In this document: in pieces, positions 8,901-17,241 of the stretch
Position numbering within the stretch: position 1 is the stretch's first letter
How the letters are laid out: the number at the start of each line of letters is the position of its first letter
Assembly: GCF_000690905.1 (NCBI RefSeq)
Contig: NZ_JMCL01000045.1
Location: forward strand, 1-35,104
From: Pseudomonas sp. Ant30-3
GTDB lineage: Bacteria; Pseudomonadota; Gammaproteobacteria; Pseudomonadales; Pseudomonadaceae
Direction: 5' to 3'
DNA length: 35,104 bases
Position numbers and translations under genes: made by a program
Notes under the pieces: generated by a model
Told to the model about the DNA's origin: nothing
Database searches by the model: none
Seen by the model: only the letters and a program-made list of their open reading frames with translations

Positions 8901-9386
8901 CGCAAAGGCGAGCAGCCTAACCTCGATCAACCATTGGGTGGCGGACCGGAAGTCAATCTGCGCGTTCCGGCATTGATCCCTGAAGATTATTTGCCGGATG
9001 TGCATGCACGCCTGATTCTGTACAAACGCATTGCCTCGGCCACGGACGAGGAAGGTCTCAAGGACCTGCAGGTCGAGATGATCGACCGTTTCGGCCTGCT
9101 GCCCGAGCCGACCAAAAACCTGATGCGGATTACTGCGCTGAAGCTGCAGGCCGAAATACTGGGCATCAAGAAAGTCGACGGAGGCCCGCAAGGTGGCCGA
9201 ATCGAGTTCGCCGCGCAGACGCCGGTGGACCCGCTGACCCTGATCAAACTCATCCAGAGCCAGCCGAAGCGTTACAAATTCGAAGGCGCGACGATGTTTA
9301 AATTCCAGGTGCCGATGGAACGCTCGGAAGAGCGCTTTAATACTGTAGAGGCGCTGTTCGAGCGCCTCATTCCGAAAACTGCTTGA
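5937..9386 (+). CDS. mfd: Transcription-repair coupling factor
   Basis: A 1149-residue ATP-dependent translocase that pushes stalled RNA polymerase off damaged DNA and recruits UvrA for nucleotide excision repair. An N-terminal UvrB-like part is followed by the CarD-like RNA-polymerase-interacting domain near 483 (VVHIDHGVGRYLGL). The RecG-like helicase has Walker A GDVGFGKTE near 630, DEEHRFG near 731 and a TATPIPRTLNMA motif, then STIIETGIDVP, QLRGRVGRS and the TRCF C-terminal domain. The length equals E. coli Mfd (1148). The start is GTG with GGAG 11 bases upstream; no better in-frame start precedes it. csiV begins 10 bases after the stop, so mfd heads an operon with csiV and the SNF2 gene. 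Confidence 0.98.
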   Translation: MPVLRLPLLPAAAGKQHWGNLPGAALSLAIAEAASAAKRFTLLLTADSQSAERLEQELGFFAPDLPVLHFPDWETLPYDLFSPHQDIISQRIAALYRLPELSHGVLVVPITTALHRLAPTKFLLGSSLVLDIGQKLDVEQMRTRLEASGYRYVDTVYEHGEFTVRGSLIDLFPMGSKLPYRIDLFDDEIETLRTFDPENQRSIEKVETVRLLPAREFPLQKDAVTRFKARFRERFDVDFRRCPIFQDLSSGITPAGIEYYLPLFFDETSTLFDYLPQDTQVFSLPGIEQAAENFWNDVRNRYEERRVDPARPLLPPAELFLPVEDCFARLKNWPRVVASQQDVETGVGRERFPARALPDLAIEAKATQPLAALAGFLDEFPGRVLFTAESAGRREVLLELLERLKLRPKTVDSWPDFVTSEERLAITIAPLDEGLVLDDPALALIAESPLFGQRVMQRRRREKRTDANNDAVIKNLTELREGAPVVHIDHGVGRYLGLTILEIDNQAAEFLTLEYAENAKLYVPVANLHLIARYTGSDDALAPLHRLGSETWQKAKRKAAEQVRDVAAELLDIYARRAAREGYAFADPKADYATFSAGFPFEETPDQQTTIEAVRADMLAPKPMDRLVCGDVGFGKTEVAMRAAFIAVHGGRQVAILVPTTLLAQQHYNSFRDRFADWPVTVEVMSRFKSTKEVNAAVANLAEGKIDIVIGTHKLLQDDVKIKNLGLVIIDEEHRFGVRQKEQLKALRSEVDILTLTATPIPRTLNMAVSGMRDLSIIATPPARRLSVRTFVMEQNKSTVKEALLRELLRGGQVYYLHNDVKTIEKCAADLAELVPEARIGIGHGQMRERDLEQVMSDFYHKRFNVLIASTIIETGIDVPSANTIIIERADKFGLAQLHQLRGRVGRSHHQAYAYLLTPPRQQITADAEKRLEAIANTQDLGAGFVLATNDLEIRGAGELLGDGQSGQIQAVGFTLYMEMLERAVKSIRKGEQPNLDQPLGGGPEVNLRVPALIPEDYLPDVHARLILYKRIASATDEEGLKDLQVEMIDRFGLLPEPTKNLMRITALKLQAEILGIKKVDGGPQGGRIEFAAQTPVDPLTLIKLIQSQPKRYKFEGATMFKFQVPMERSEERFNTVEALFERLIPKTA

Positions 9387-9396
9387 AGGACGCCGC

Positions 9397-9963
9397 ATGC
9401 GCCTGTTTCACACGCTGACGTTGCTGATGACCCTGGTCACCCCTGCGGCATTTGCCGACGATCTGTACCAGGTTGAAATGATTCTGGTCCGCCAGAATGC
9501 GGTACCGGCCATTGTCAGCCGAGCCGCACCCGAAGACTGGGCTGCCGGCGCACAACGCCTCAGCGCAGACAGCGTGCGTACGCCGAGCCTCAACCCGGAA
9601 GTTGAAAAGCTGACGGCCAGCAGTGAATACACGGTATTGCTGCATAAAGCCTGGCAGCAGAATCTCGGCGAAGAAGTCAGCAAGGTCGCGATCAGTGAAG
9701 GCGCCGAGCAGTTCGGCCAATTCCCGATCGAGGGCACGCTGAGTTTGAAGCTGGGACGCTTCACCGACGTCGATGCGGATTTCTGGGTCAATCAAATCGA
9801 TGCCAATGGCATGGTCACCGCCAGCGAACGCTTGAAGCAGGAAAGCCACACCAAGAATGGCCAGCTTAATTTTCTCGACAATGGTCACTTGGGTCTGCTG
9901 ATCAAGATCACATCGCTGACCGCACCGGCACCTCGCCCAGCCCCCGAAGAAATTCCGGACTGA
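9397..9963 (+). CDS. CsiV-family periplasmic protein
   Basis: A 188-residue exported protein. A signal peptide is visible (Arg2, hydrophobic core LTLLMTLVTPAAFA, cleavage near ADD). The first mature residues, DDLYQVEMILVRQ, match the start of the CsiV family, named for a Vibrio cholerae protein that supports peptidoglycan synthesis by PBP1A. The rest (GTLSLKLGRFTDVDADFWV, then NGHLGLLIKIT) fits the family's beta-rich pattern, followed by a Pro/Ala-rich tail. Its place directly behind mfd is the usual place of csiV-like genes in gammaproteobacteria. The ATG has GAAGGA at a good distance. It is translated in series with the SNF2 gene, 11 bases further on. A cell-wall role in Pseudomonas is inferred from the family only. 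Confidence 0.8.
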   Translation: MRLFHTLTLLMTLVTPAAFADDLYQVEMILVRQNAVPAIVSRAAPEDWAAGAQRLSADSVRTPSLNPEVEKLTASSEYTVLLHKAWQQNLGEEVSKVAISEGAEQFGQFPIEGTLSLKLGRFTDVDADFWVNQIDANGMVTASERLKQESHTKNGQLNFLDNGHLGLLIKITSLTAPAPRPAPEEIPD

Positions 9964-9974
9964 TTGAAGTCCCT

Positions 9975-12677
9975 ATGCCTGCGACCCTGAGCAAACCCCT
10001 CGCACCTTCCTGGGTCAGCCGATTCAAGGAACAGAGTCTGGAGCGCGGCCGCCGCTACGCGCTGGAGAATCGCGTCAGAATTGTCGAGGTTGCAGACGCC
10101 ACGATTACGGCGGCTTGCGAAGGCTCCGGCGGTAACGTTTACCGTCAGACCATTCGCCTGCGCGAGTCAGCCAAAGCCACCCTGCTGATGGTCGATGCAA
10201 CCTGCACCTGTCCGGTCCGCAGCAACTGCAAGCATTGTGCGGCCGTACTGCTGAAAGTTCAGGAAACCCTGGCTTATCCTGCCGCCGCACAGGACGCCGA
10301 ACTGCTGGAAAAACTCCAGGCCGTTCTGGAAAACCGCGGGCCGAAAGCGCCGCCTCAGGTGCTGGTTGAAAACGTCCAGCCGATACCGCGCCTGTGGCTG
10401 GCGAGTATCGCGTTCAGCGCCTTTGAGCCGCGCAACGGCAAGATGCAACGCTACATCCAGCATCGTGCGGCGCTGTCCTTCAGCTATCTGGATGAGTACG
10501 TCAGCGGACAGAAAAACACTGACGTGCTGATTCGCCAGGAAACCCAGACGCTGCGGATAAAACGTCATCCGGAAGTCGAACAGGCTTACAGGGAACAGTT
10601 AAGAATCCTCGGCTTCAAGATCGCCACCCGGCAAAGCAAGGCCTTGCCGGAAAGCGCGGGCGAACTCTATGAGATGGTCAATGACAGCGCCTGGCTAACC
10701 TTTACCCTCAATGAACTGCCGAAGCTGCGCGCCCAGAATTGGGAGCTGCAGATTGATGAGGATTTCGGTTTCGACCTGACCGCCGTTGACGATTGGTACG
10801 CCACCGTAGAACAGGTACCGGAACGTGACTGGTTTGATCTGGAACTGGGGATCATCGTCAACGGCGAGCGCCTCAGCCTGCTGCCGATCCTGCTCAACCT
10901 GATGCGCTCCCACACCGAAATCCTCAACCCTGAACGCCTCGCCCGACGCCGCGACGACGAGCTGATTCTGGTGAACATCCCCAATCGCCCGAACTCTGAG
11001 CACGGCCCGCTGCAAGTCGCCCTGCCCCTCGGTCGCCTGAAGCCGGTACTTGCGACCCTCGGTGAGTTTTATCTGCAAGACCCCGGCGAGACGACGCTGC
11101 GCCTGAGCAAGGCTGATGCCATTCGCTTGAACCCGCTGGAAGACATGCCGCTGCTTTGGGAAGGTGGTGAGCAGATCCGCACCTTCGCCCAGCGCCTGCG
11201 GGACATTCGCGATTACACGGCGGTCGCCCCCGAAGGTTTGAACGCGACTTTGCGCCCGTATCAGCTGGAGGGGTTGAGCTGGATGCAGTCACTGCGGCAA
11301 CTGGAGGTCGGCGGCATTCTCGCGGATGACATGGGCTTGGGAAAAACCCTGCAAACCCTGGCGCACATTCTCATCGAGAAAGACGCTGGACGCCTGGACC
11401 GGCCGTGCATGGTGGTGATGCCCACCAGTCTGATCCCCAATTGGCTGGACGAAGCGGCACACTTCACGCCGCAGCTTAAGGTGCTTGCGCTGTATGGCGC
11501 CGGGCGCAAAAAGCACTTCGAGCACCTCGCAGACTACGACCTGATCCTGACCACCTATGCGCTGCTGCCCAAAGACGTCGAGCGACTGGCCGCGCAGCCA
11601 TTGCATGTACTGGTTCTGGACGAAGCGCAGTACATCAAGAATCCGAACAGCAAAGCCGCCCAGGCTGCCCGCGAACTTAACGCGCGCCAACGTTTGTGCC
11701 TCAGCGGCACGCCGCTGGAAAATCACTTGGGCGAACTGTGGTCGCTGTTTCACTTTCTGTTGCCGGGCTGGCTCGGCGACGTCAAAAGTTTCAACCGCGA
11801 TTACCGCGTACCCATTGAAAAGCGCGGCAGCGAAGTCAGACTTCAACACCTCAACGGTCGGATAAAACCGTTTTTGTTGCGCAGGACCAAAGAGCAAGTG
11901 GCCACCGAGCTGCCGCCGAAAACCGAGATCATCCATTGGGTGGAACTCAACGAAGCCCAACGCGATGTGTATGAAACCATGCGATTGGCAATGGACAAGA
12001 AAGTCCGCGACGAAATCACCCGCAAAGGCGTGGCCCGCAGTCAGATCATCATTCTCGAAGCATTACTGAAATTGCGCCAGGTGTGCTGCGATTTACGCTT
12101 GGTCAACGATGCTGCACTGCCACCCAAGGGCAGCACCTCGGGCAAGCTTGATAGCCTGATGGAAATGCTTGAGGAGTTGTTCGAGGAAGGTCGCCGGGTT
12201 CTGCTGTTTTCGCAGTTCACTTCAATGTTGTCGCTGATCGAGATCGAATTGACCAAACGCGGGGTGGCCTACGCGATTTTGACGGGACAGACCCGTGACC
12301 GACGCACGCCGGTGAAAGAATTCCAGAGCGGCAAGCGTCAGATCTTTCTGATCAGCTTGAAGGCTGGCGGTGTCGGTTTGAACCTGACCGAGGCAGACAC
12401 GGTGATTCACTACGACCCGTGGTGGAACCCGGCGACTGAAAACCAGGCCACTGACCGCGCCTATCGCATCGGGCAGGAGAAACCGGTGTTTGTGTACAAG
12501 CTGATTGCTCGCGGCACGGTGGAAGAGAAGATTCAGCATCTGCAGAAGGAAAAATCCGACTTGGCAGCGGGCGTGCTGGATGGACGCTCGGCTGGAGACT
12601 GGAAGTTGCAGAGTGATGATATTGAAGCGTTGTTCGCGCCGTTGCCGGACAAGCTGGAGAAGCTGGAGAAGCGCTGA
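9975..12677 (+). CDS. SNF2-family helicase with SWIM zinc finger
   Basis: A 900-residue DNA-dependent ATPase of the SNF2/HepA class. Residues 77-88 hold a SWIM zinc finger (C77-x-C79-x5-C85-x-H87), a DNA- or protein-binding element typical of bacterial SNF2 proteins. Motor motifs follow: LRPYQLEGLSWM, ILADDMGLGKTLQT (near 445, Walker A), DEAQYIKN (near 549), LSGTPLENHLGELWSLF, then the C-terminal lobe with LFSQFTSMLSLIE, SLKAGGVGLNLTEADTVIH, DPWWNPATENQATDRAYRIGQ. All motor motifs look intact. These proteins remodel protein-DNA complexes; the precise target is unknown. It is last in the mfd-csiV operon, which hints at a DNA-damage or transcription-related job. A REPIN follows the stop. The start ATG has only a weak GAAG site. 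Confidence 0.93.
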   Translation: MPATLSKPLAPSWVSRFKEQSLERGRRYALENRVRIVEVADATITAACEGSGGNVYRQTIRLRESAKATLLMVDATCTCPVRSNCKHCAAVLLKVQETLAYPAAAQDAELLEKLQAVLENRGPKAPPQVLVENVQPIPRLWLASIAFSAFEPRNGKMQRYIQHRAALSFSYLDEYVSGQKNTDVLIRQETQTLRIKRHPEVEQAYREQLRILGFKIATRQSKALPESAGELYEMVNDSAWLTFTLNELPKLRAQNWELQIDEDFGFDLTAVDDWYATVEQVPERDWFDLELGIIVNGERLSLLPILLNLMRSHTEILNPERLARRRDDELILVNIPNRPNSEHGPLQVALPLGRLKPVLATLGEFYLQDPGETTLRLSKADAIRLNPLEDMPLLWEGGEQIRTFAQRLRDIRDYTAVAPEGLNATLRPYQLEGLSWMQSLRQLEVGGILADDMGLGKTLQTLAHILIEKDAGRLDRPCMVVMPTSLIPNWLDEAAHFTPQLKVLALYGAGRKKHFEHLADYDLILTTYALLPKDVERLAAQPLHVLVLDEAQYIKNPNSKAAQAARELNARQRLCLSGTPLENHLGELWSLFHFLLPGWLGDVKSFNRDYRVPIEKRGSEVRLQHLNGRIKPFLLRRTKEQVATELPPKTEIIHWVELNEAQRDVYETMRLAMDKKVRDEITRKGVARSQIIILEALLKLRQVCCDLRLVNDAALPPKGSTSGKLDSLMEMLEELFEEGRRVLLFSQFTSMLSLIEIELTKRGVAYAILTGQTRDRRTPVKEFQSGKRQIFLISLKAGGVGLNLTEADTVIHYDPWWNPATENQATDRAYRIGQEKPVFVYKLIARGTVEEKIQHLQKEKSDLAAGVLDGRSAGDWKLQSDDIEALFAPLPDKLEKLEKR

Positions 12678-12698
12678 GGTCTTCAGCGCCGGGTAGAC

Positions 12699-12798
12699 CG
12701 CCTTCGCGGGCAAGCCCGCTCCCACCCTTGATTTCCTGTGTTCATACATTTGTGTACAGCACAGGCCAAATGTGGGAGCGGGCTTGCTCGCGAAGGCG
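12699..12798. repeat. REPIN: inverted pair of REP sequences, type A
   Basis: The left arm (12699-12725) and right arm (12771-12798) are near-perfect inverted copies containing GGGAGCGGGCTTG and CGAAGGCG. They differ by about one base and are separated by about 45 bases that carry their own CCTGTG/CACAGG repeat. This is the arrangement and wording of REP elements described in fluorescent pseudomonads. It lies between the convergent SNF2 and MTI phosphorylase genes, where it may also act as a transcription end. Confidence 0.9.
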
Positions 12799-12819
12799 TC
12801 AACCCGATGAAAGTGAGGC

Positions 12820-13569
<750 letters not shown>

Positions 13570-14580
13570 TTATTCAATCAGTTGGGCGTCTTTGAGCGCA
13601 CCGATGGCCGTCAGCCAACGTGGGTCCTGACGGTATTCAGTGCCGGCATACGACTGCCCGCGCATTCGCGCAATGCGTTCGGAAGGTCGGACTTTCAGAC
13701 GCTGCGCCGCGCTCAAGGCGAGCTCGGCTGCCGCGCGATCGTTACACACCAGCCCCATGTCACAGCCGGCCGTCAGTGCGGCTTCGATACGGCTGGCAGC
13801 ATCGCCGACCACGTGGGCGCCGGCCATGGACAAATCGTCGCTGAAGATAACCCCGTCGAACTGCAATTCGCCGCGCAGGATGTCCTGCAACCAGCGCCGG
13901 GAGAAACCGGCGGGCTGTGAATCGACTTGCGGGTAAATAACGTGAGCAGGCATGACCGCGGCCAATTGCTTGCTCAATTTCGCGAAGGGAACCAGGTCGT
14001 TGGCGCGAATCTCGTCGAGACTGCGTTCGTCGTTGGGGATCGCCACGTGCGAATCTGCTTCGGCCCAACCGTGCCCCGGAAAGTGTTTGCCGGTGGCGGC
14101 CATGCCAGCACCGTACATCCCGCGGATAAACGCACCCGCCAGCAGCGCGGCGCGTTGCGGGTCGCCTTCGAACGAGCGGGTGCCGACTACGGCACTGCGC
14201 TGGTAATCGAGGTCCAGCACCGGCGCGAAGCTCAGGTCGAGGCCAACGGCCAATACCTCGGTTGCCATGATCCAGCCGCATTGCTCGGCCAAATATTCAG
14301 CGTTCGGGTTGTCAGCGATGGCGCGCATGGCCGGCAGGCGAACGAAGCCTTGCCGCAGACGCTGAACCCGACCGCCCTCCTGGTCCACCGCCAGCAACAG
14401 ATCCGGGCGAATGGCGCGGATGGCGGCACTCAGTTCACGAACCTGACGCGGGTGCTCGATGTTGCGGGCAAAGATGATCAGGCCGCCGACTTCAGGCTGG
14501 CGCAATAATTGGCGATCTTCGGCCGTCAGCCAGGTACCGGCGACGTCCACCATCAACGAGCCTTGCAGGCCAGCAGTCAT
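13570..14580 (-). CDS. nagZ: Beta-N-acetylhexosaminidase (cell-wall recycling)
   Basis: A 336-residue cytosolic family 3 glycosidase that removes GlcNAc from anhydromuropeptides during peptidoglycan recycling, affecting AmpR-controlled beta-lactamase. The signature KHFPGHGWAEADSHVA (165-180) contains the general acid/base His178 with Asp176, and FSDDLSMAGA (246-255) carries the nucleophile Asp248. AVDQEGGRVQRLR (64-76) is the substrate-binding loop. The length is as expected (E. coli NagZ 341). AAGGA precedes the ATG by about 6 bases. It lies 158 bases after psrA on the same strand and 12 bases before the MTI phosphorylase gene. The gap to psrA shows no clear terminator or promoter. Confidence 0.97.
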   Translation of the reverse strand: MTAGLQGSLMVDVAGTWLTAEDRQLLRQPEVGGLIIFARNIEHPRQVRELSAAIRAIRPDLLLAVDQEGGRVQRLRQGFVRLPAMRAIADNPNAEYLAEQCGWIMATEVLAVGLDLSFAPVLDLDYQRSAVVGTRSFEGDPQRAALLAGAFIRGMYGAGMAATGKHFPGHGWAEADSHVAIPNDERSLDEIRANDLVPFAKLSKQLAAVMPAHVIYPQVDSQPAGFSRRWLQDILRGELQFDGVIFSDDLSMAGAHVVGDAASRIEAALTAGCDMGLVCNDRAAAELALSAAQRLKVRPSERIARMRGQSYAGTEYRQDPRWLTAIGALKDAQLIE

Positions 14581-14738
14581 AAGAATTCCTTGAAAACAAA
14601 AAGACCGGTTCGCACGCTTGCTCCGCCATGGGTTGTACCCGGCAGGTCGGCAATATCAGTGGGAAGCGGGTTCAGAACGAGAGTCGGCATGGGCGGCTAG
14701 CTTAACGGATGTCAGCTGCTGCGCCCACCCGTGCGCAG

Positions 14739-15446
14739 TCAAACCTTGGCGGCAATCGGTGTCGATTTGCTACGTGGTCGAAGTTGCGCGGTGGCCATCG
14801 CCGTGTCGGTCACGCCGGTTTCGGCACGCATGCCGGCAGCCAGGAATGGCACCATCAGACGCATGACTTGTTCAATGGACGTGTTGACGCCGAAATCAGT
14901 CTCGGCAATGGCCCGCAGTGCTTTGATGCCCGACATGCTGAACGCGGCGGCTCCAAGCATGAAGTGCACGCGCCAGAACAGCTCGATAGGCGGGATACGC
15001 GGGGCAGCCTCATTGACAAGCATCATGTAACGGCGGAACACCTTGCCATACATGTCTTCGAGATAACGGCGCAGGTGACCCTGACTCTGACTGAAAGCGA
15101 GTCCGAGCAAACGCATGAAAATAGACAGGTCGTTGCCGCTGCGTGGCTGCACCACGAGCGCTTGCTCGACGAGGATTTCAAGCAGCTCTTCGAGGGACGG
15201 TTTGTTTTCGGGTTTGGACTGACGGCGCTCAAGCTCTTTATCGAGACTCAGACAGAACGGCCCCAGGAAACGCGAGAAGACCGCTTGGATCAAAGCCTTC
15301 TTCGAGCCGAAGTGATAATTCACCGCAGCCAGATTGACCCCAGCTTTGCTGGTGATCAGACGCAAAGAGGTTTCAGCGAATCCTTTTTCCGCGAACAGCT
15401 GTTCTGCAGCATCGAGAATGCGTTCAACGGTTTCCGACTGGGCCAT
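14739..15446 (-). CDS. psrA: TetR-family fatty-acid-responsive regulator PsrA
   Basis: A 235-residue TetR regulator. The N-terminal helix-turn-helix runs through ERILDAAEQLFAEKGFAETSLRLITSKAGVNLAAVNYHFGSKKALIQAVF (about 8-57; key residues of the family in TSLR, AGV and YHFGSK). The C-terminal ligand domain matches PsrA, which in pseudomonads senses long-chain fatty acids, represses beta-oxidation genes and itself, and activates rpoS. The frame is open to 15506, but ATG at 15446 has GGAG 6 bases upstream and gives the usual MAQSETVERIL start; the longer frame would run over the promoter. Two overlapping PsrA-type boxes lie at 15462-15489. The fadBA operon, a known type of PsrA target, lies about 7 kb away. 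Confidence 0.94.
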   Translation of the reverse strand: MAQSETVERILDAAEQLFAEKGFAETSLRLITSKAGVNLAAVNYHFGSKKALIQAVFSRFLGPFCLSLDKELERRQSKPENKPSLEELLEILVEQALVVQPRSGNDLSIFMRLLGLAFSQSQGHLRRYLEDMYGKVFRRYMMLVNEAAPRIPPIELFWRVHFMLGAAAFSMSGIKALRAIAETDFGVNTSIEQVMRLMVPFLAAGMRAETGVTDTAMATAQLRPRSKSTPIAAKV

Positions 15447-15461
15447 GGCTACTCCGCCTGA

Positions 15462-15489
15462 CAAACACTTGTTTGAAACATACGTTTTC
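15462..15489 (-). promoter_or_regulatory. psrA: Two overlapping PsrA boxes in the psrA promoter
   Basis: CAAAC-ACTT-GTTTG (15462-15475) is a perfect palindrome and matches the PsrA consensus of CAAAC/GAAAC halves a few bases apart. It shares its last base with GAAAC-ATAC-GTTTTC (15475-15489). Together they cover the -10 element and the start region of psrA, as expected for autorepression. Confidence 0.8.
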
Positions 15490-15506
15490 AGCCCAGCCCT
15501 TGTCAA
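15477..15506 (-). promoter_or_regulatory. Candidate sigma70 promoter of psrA
   Basis: On the - strand a perfect TTGACA (15501-15506) and TATGTT (15477-15482) are 18 bases apart, with the PsrA boxes over the -10. The 5' leader would be about 25 bases. Confidence 0.65.
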
Positions 15507-15614
15507 GCCTGCCGGTCCGTTTTGGGAATGGTCGGTCAGCTATTTAACCACACAACTCGACGTTGTTAATCAGCCGCTGGATTGACCGTCCGGCGCCGAA
15601 TGAAAAAAGGGGCA

Positions 15615-15642
15615 TTGCCAAGAGCTTTCTACTGTATATAAT
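15615..15642 (+). promoter_or_regulatory. Candidate sigma70 promoter of lexA
   Basis: TTGCCA (15615-15620) and a perfect TATAAT (15637-15642) are 16 bases apart. The -10 lies inside the first LexA box, so LexA binding would block polymerase. Confidence 0.75.
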
Positions 15643-15666
15643 CCCAGTCACTGTATAAAAAGACAG
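15632..15666 (+). promoter_or_regulatory. lexA: Two SOS (LexA) boxes
   Basis: CTGTATATAATCCCAG (15632-15647) and CTGTATAAAAAGACAG (15651-15666) both fit CTG-N10-CAG, only 3 bases apart. They flank the -10 and start site of the lexA-sulA operon, the usual tandem arrangement for tight LexA autoregulation. Confidence 0.93.
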
Positions 15667-15676
15667 AGCGATCAAT

Positions 15677-16285
15677 ATGCTAAAGCTGACGCCACGCCAA
15701 GCAGAGATTCTGGCCTTCATCAAACGCTGCCTCGAAGACAACGGCTATCCGCCGACCCGTGCGGAAATCGCTCAGGAACTGGGATTCAAGTCGCCCAACG
15801 CGGCTGAAGAACACTTGAAAGCACTGGCCCGCAAGGGCGCAATCGAGATGACGCCGGGTGCGTCCCGCGGTATTCGCATCCCCGGCTTTGAAGCCAAGGC
15901 GGACGACTCGACGCTACCGATCATTGGCCGAGTGGCCGCCGGCGCACCGATTCTTGCCCAGCAACACATCGAAGAGTCCTGCAACATCAATCCGGCCTTC
16001 TTCCATCCGCGCGCCGACTATCTGCTGCGCGTGCATGGCATGAGCATGAAGGACGTAGGCATTTTTGATGGCGACCTGCTGGCGGTGCACACCACTCGTG
16101 AAGCCCGCAATGGCCAGATTGTGGTGGCGCGCATCGGCGACGAAGTCACCGTCAAGCGCTTCAAGCGAGACGGCAGCAAGGTCTGGTTGATGGCCGAAAA
16201 CCCTGAATTTGCCCCTATCGAAGTAAACCTGAAAGATCAGGAACTGGTGATTGAAGGCTTGAGCGTTGGCGTCATTCGCCGCTAA
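15677..16285 (+). CDS. lexA: LexA repressor
   Basis: A 202-residue SOS repressor and self-cleaving peptidase. The winged helix N-terminal domain ([21 protein letters not shown], then [17 protein letters not shown]) binds CTG-N10-CAG boxes. The cleavage bond is Ala88-Gly89 in RVAAGAP, and the catalytic dyad is Ser123 (GMSMKD) and Lys160 (EVTVKRF). The length equals E. coli LexA (202). RecA filaments trigger self-cleavage after DNA damage. The ATG lies 10 bases after the second box; the ribosome site is weak (AGAG). sulA follows 10 bases after the stop, so both are induced together. Confidence 0.98.
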   Translation: MLKLTPRQAEILAFIKRCLEDNGYPPTRAEIAQELGFKSPNAAEEHLKALARKGAIEMTPGASRGIRIPGFEAKADDSTLPIIGRVAAGAPILAQQHIEESCNINPAFFHPRADYLLRVHGMSMKDVGIFDGDLLAVHTTREARNGQIVVARIGDEVTVKRFKRDGSKVWLMAENPEFAPIEVNLKDQELVIEGLSVGVIRR

Positions 16286-16295
16286 AGGAGGCTTT

Positions 16296-16769
16296 ATGCA
16301 GTTCCCACACACCTCACAGCAAGCCCAACTGCCGTTGTTCGAGGCATTCATGGTGCAGCCGATGGCGCCGATTCTGGAAGATGTGGTCAAGGCGCCCTGG
16401 AGCGCTGAACCGGATGTTTTCAGCGAATTGTCGCTACGAGGTGCGGCCGGGAATTGCCTCAACCTTCTGGCCCCTGTACTGCGGGAATTGAGCCAGGATC
16501 AGGATGCACGATGGCTGACGTTGATCGCGCCGCCGGCCAGCGTTACGCAAGCCTGGCTACGGGATGCCGGGTTGAACCGTGAACGCATCCTGCTGCTGCA
16601 ACCCCGTGGCACCCAAAGCGCACAGCAGCTAACGTGCGAGGCGCTACGTTTAGGCCGTAGCCACACCGTTGTAAGTTGGTTGAACCCACTGACTACGGCA
16701 TCGCGGCAACAACTGATCACTGCAGCCCGTACCGGCGACGCACAAAGCCTGAACATTCGATTAGGTTAA
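16296..16769 (+). CDS. sulA: SOS cell-division inhibitor SulA
   Basis: A 157-residue protein that binds FtsZ and halts septation during the SOS response. The central part (ELSLRGAAGNCLNLLAPVLREL, then WLTLIAPPASVTQAWLRDAGL and VSWLNPLTTASRQQLITAA) matches SulA in order and spacing. The frame opens at 16266, but the ATG at 16296 has a near-perfect AAAGGAGG 5 bases upstream, while the earlier one lies inside lexA. It lies 10 bases after lexA, the usual Pseudomonas lexA-sulA operon. Two hairpins follow the stop. Confidence 0.92.
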   Translation: MQFPHTSQQAQLPLFEAFMVQPMAPILEDVVKAPWSAEPDVFSELSLRGAAGNCLNLLAPVLRELSQDQDARWLTLIAPPASVTQAWLRDAGLNRERILLLQPRGTQSAQQLTCEALRLGRSHTVVSWLNPLTTASRQQLITAARTGDAQSLNIRLG

Positions 16770-16775
16770 ACAGAG

Positions 16776-16817
16776 TGCGCATTTAATGCGCAGGGCTTCT
16801 CCAAGGACTGAGAAGCC
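16776..16817 (+). terminator. Two hairpins after sulA, possible transcription end
   Basis: TGCGCAT/ATGCGCA (16776-16792, 3-base loop) is followed by GGCTTCTC/GAGAAGCC (16794-16817, 8-base loop), both perfect. No T-run follows, so this is not a standard intrinsic terminator. It may protect the 3' end or work with Rho. Confidence 0.35.
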
Positions 16818-16854
16818 GATCGGAAACGGGATCAAACCAAAACGATGAACGGGA

Positions 16855-17088
16855 TCAGTGAAGAACCCGAAAACTTTCATCAGTGGTGAAGTCACCCTCA
16901 ACCAGGCGCCCCGCCATCTGAACGCCGACGCTCAGCATCGCCTTTGCGACCTCCACGTGCTGACCCTGCAGGAAAGCCTTGGCATCCTCGGAGAAATCCA
17001 AAGTGACCAGAGAACCTTCGTCCTCGGCTCTGCGCAGCTCGATACGGCCGTCTGGTAACTCGACAATTTCTAGAAAGGACGTTGGCAT
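16855..17088 (-). CDS. Small conserved-looking protein, unknown function
   Basis: A 77-residue soluble acidic protein with no signal or membrane segment. It reads as a short beta hairpin (FLEIVELPDGRIELRR) followed by alpha helices (SEDAKAFLQGQHVEVAKAML). I recognise no domain. By position it corresponds to PAO1 PA3009. A good -10 (TATAAT on the - strand at 17118-17123) lies about 30 bases before the ATG, and GGAG about 11 bases before it. The codon use resembles that of its neighbours, which supports a real gene. The function is unknown; it converges with sulA. Confidence 0.75.
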   Translation of the reverse strand: MPTSFLEIVELPDGRIELRRAEDEGSLVTLDFSEDAKAFLQGQHVEVAKAMLSVGVQMAGRLVEGDFTTDESFRVLH

Positions 17089-17241
17089 AAAGGTCGGATC
17101 TCCACGAAAGGCGGCGATTATATAGGCATCAGCCAGGCTTCGCTCGGGATCTTGACCAGATGCCTACTCGAAGCGACATTTCTGACAGCACCCGTCCCTG
17201 AATTGACAGAGGATCAGGTTTCCCACCTGAGTTTTACAGCC

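Noticed and set aside
7152..9398. 748-residue open frame on - opposite mfd
   Set aside because: It lies wholly opposite mfd, whose domains are unmistakable. The translation is rich in His, Arg and Val in the pattern typical of the complement of high-GC genes, and it has no recognisable domain.
14719..14738. CTGCGC/GCGCAG inverted repeat directly after psrA as a terminator
   Set aside because: It has a 6-bp stem and no T-run on the - strand; psrA may read through into nagZ.
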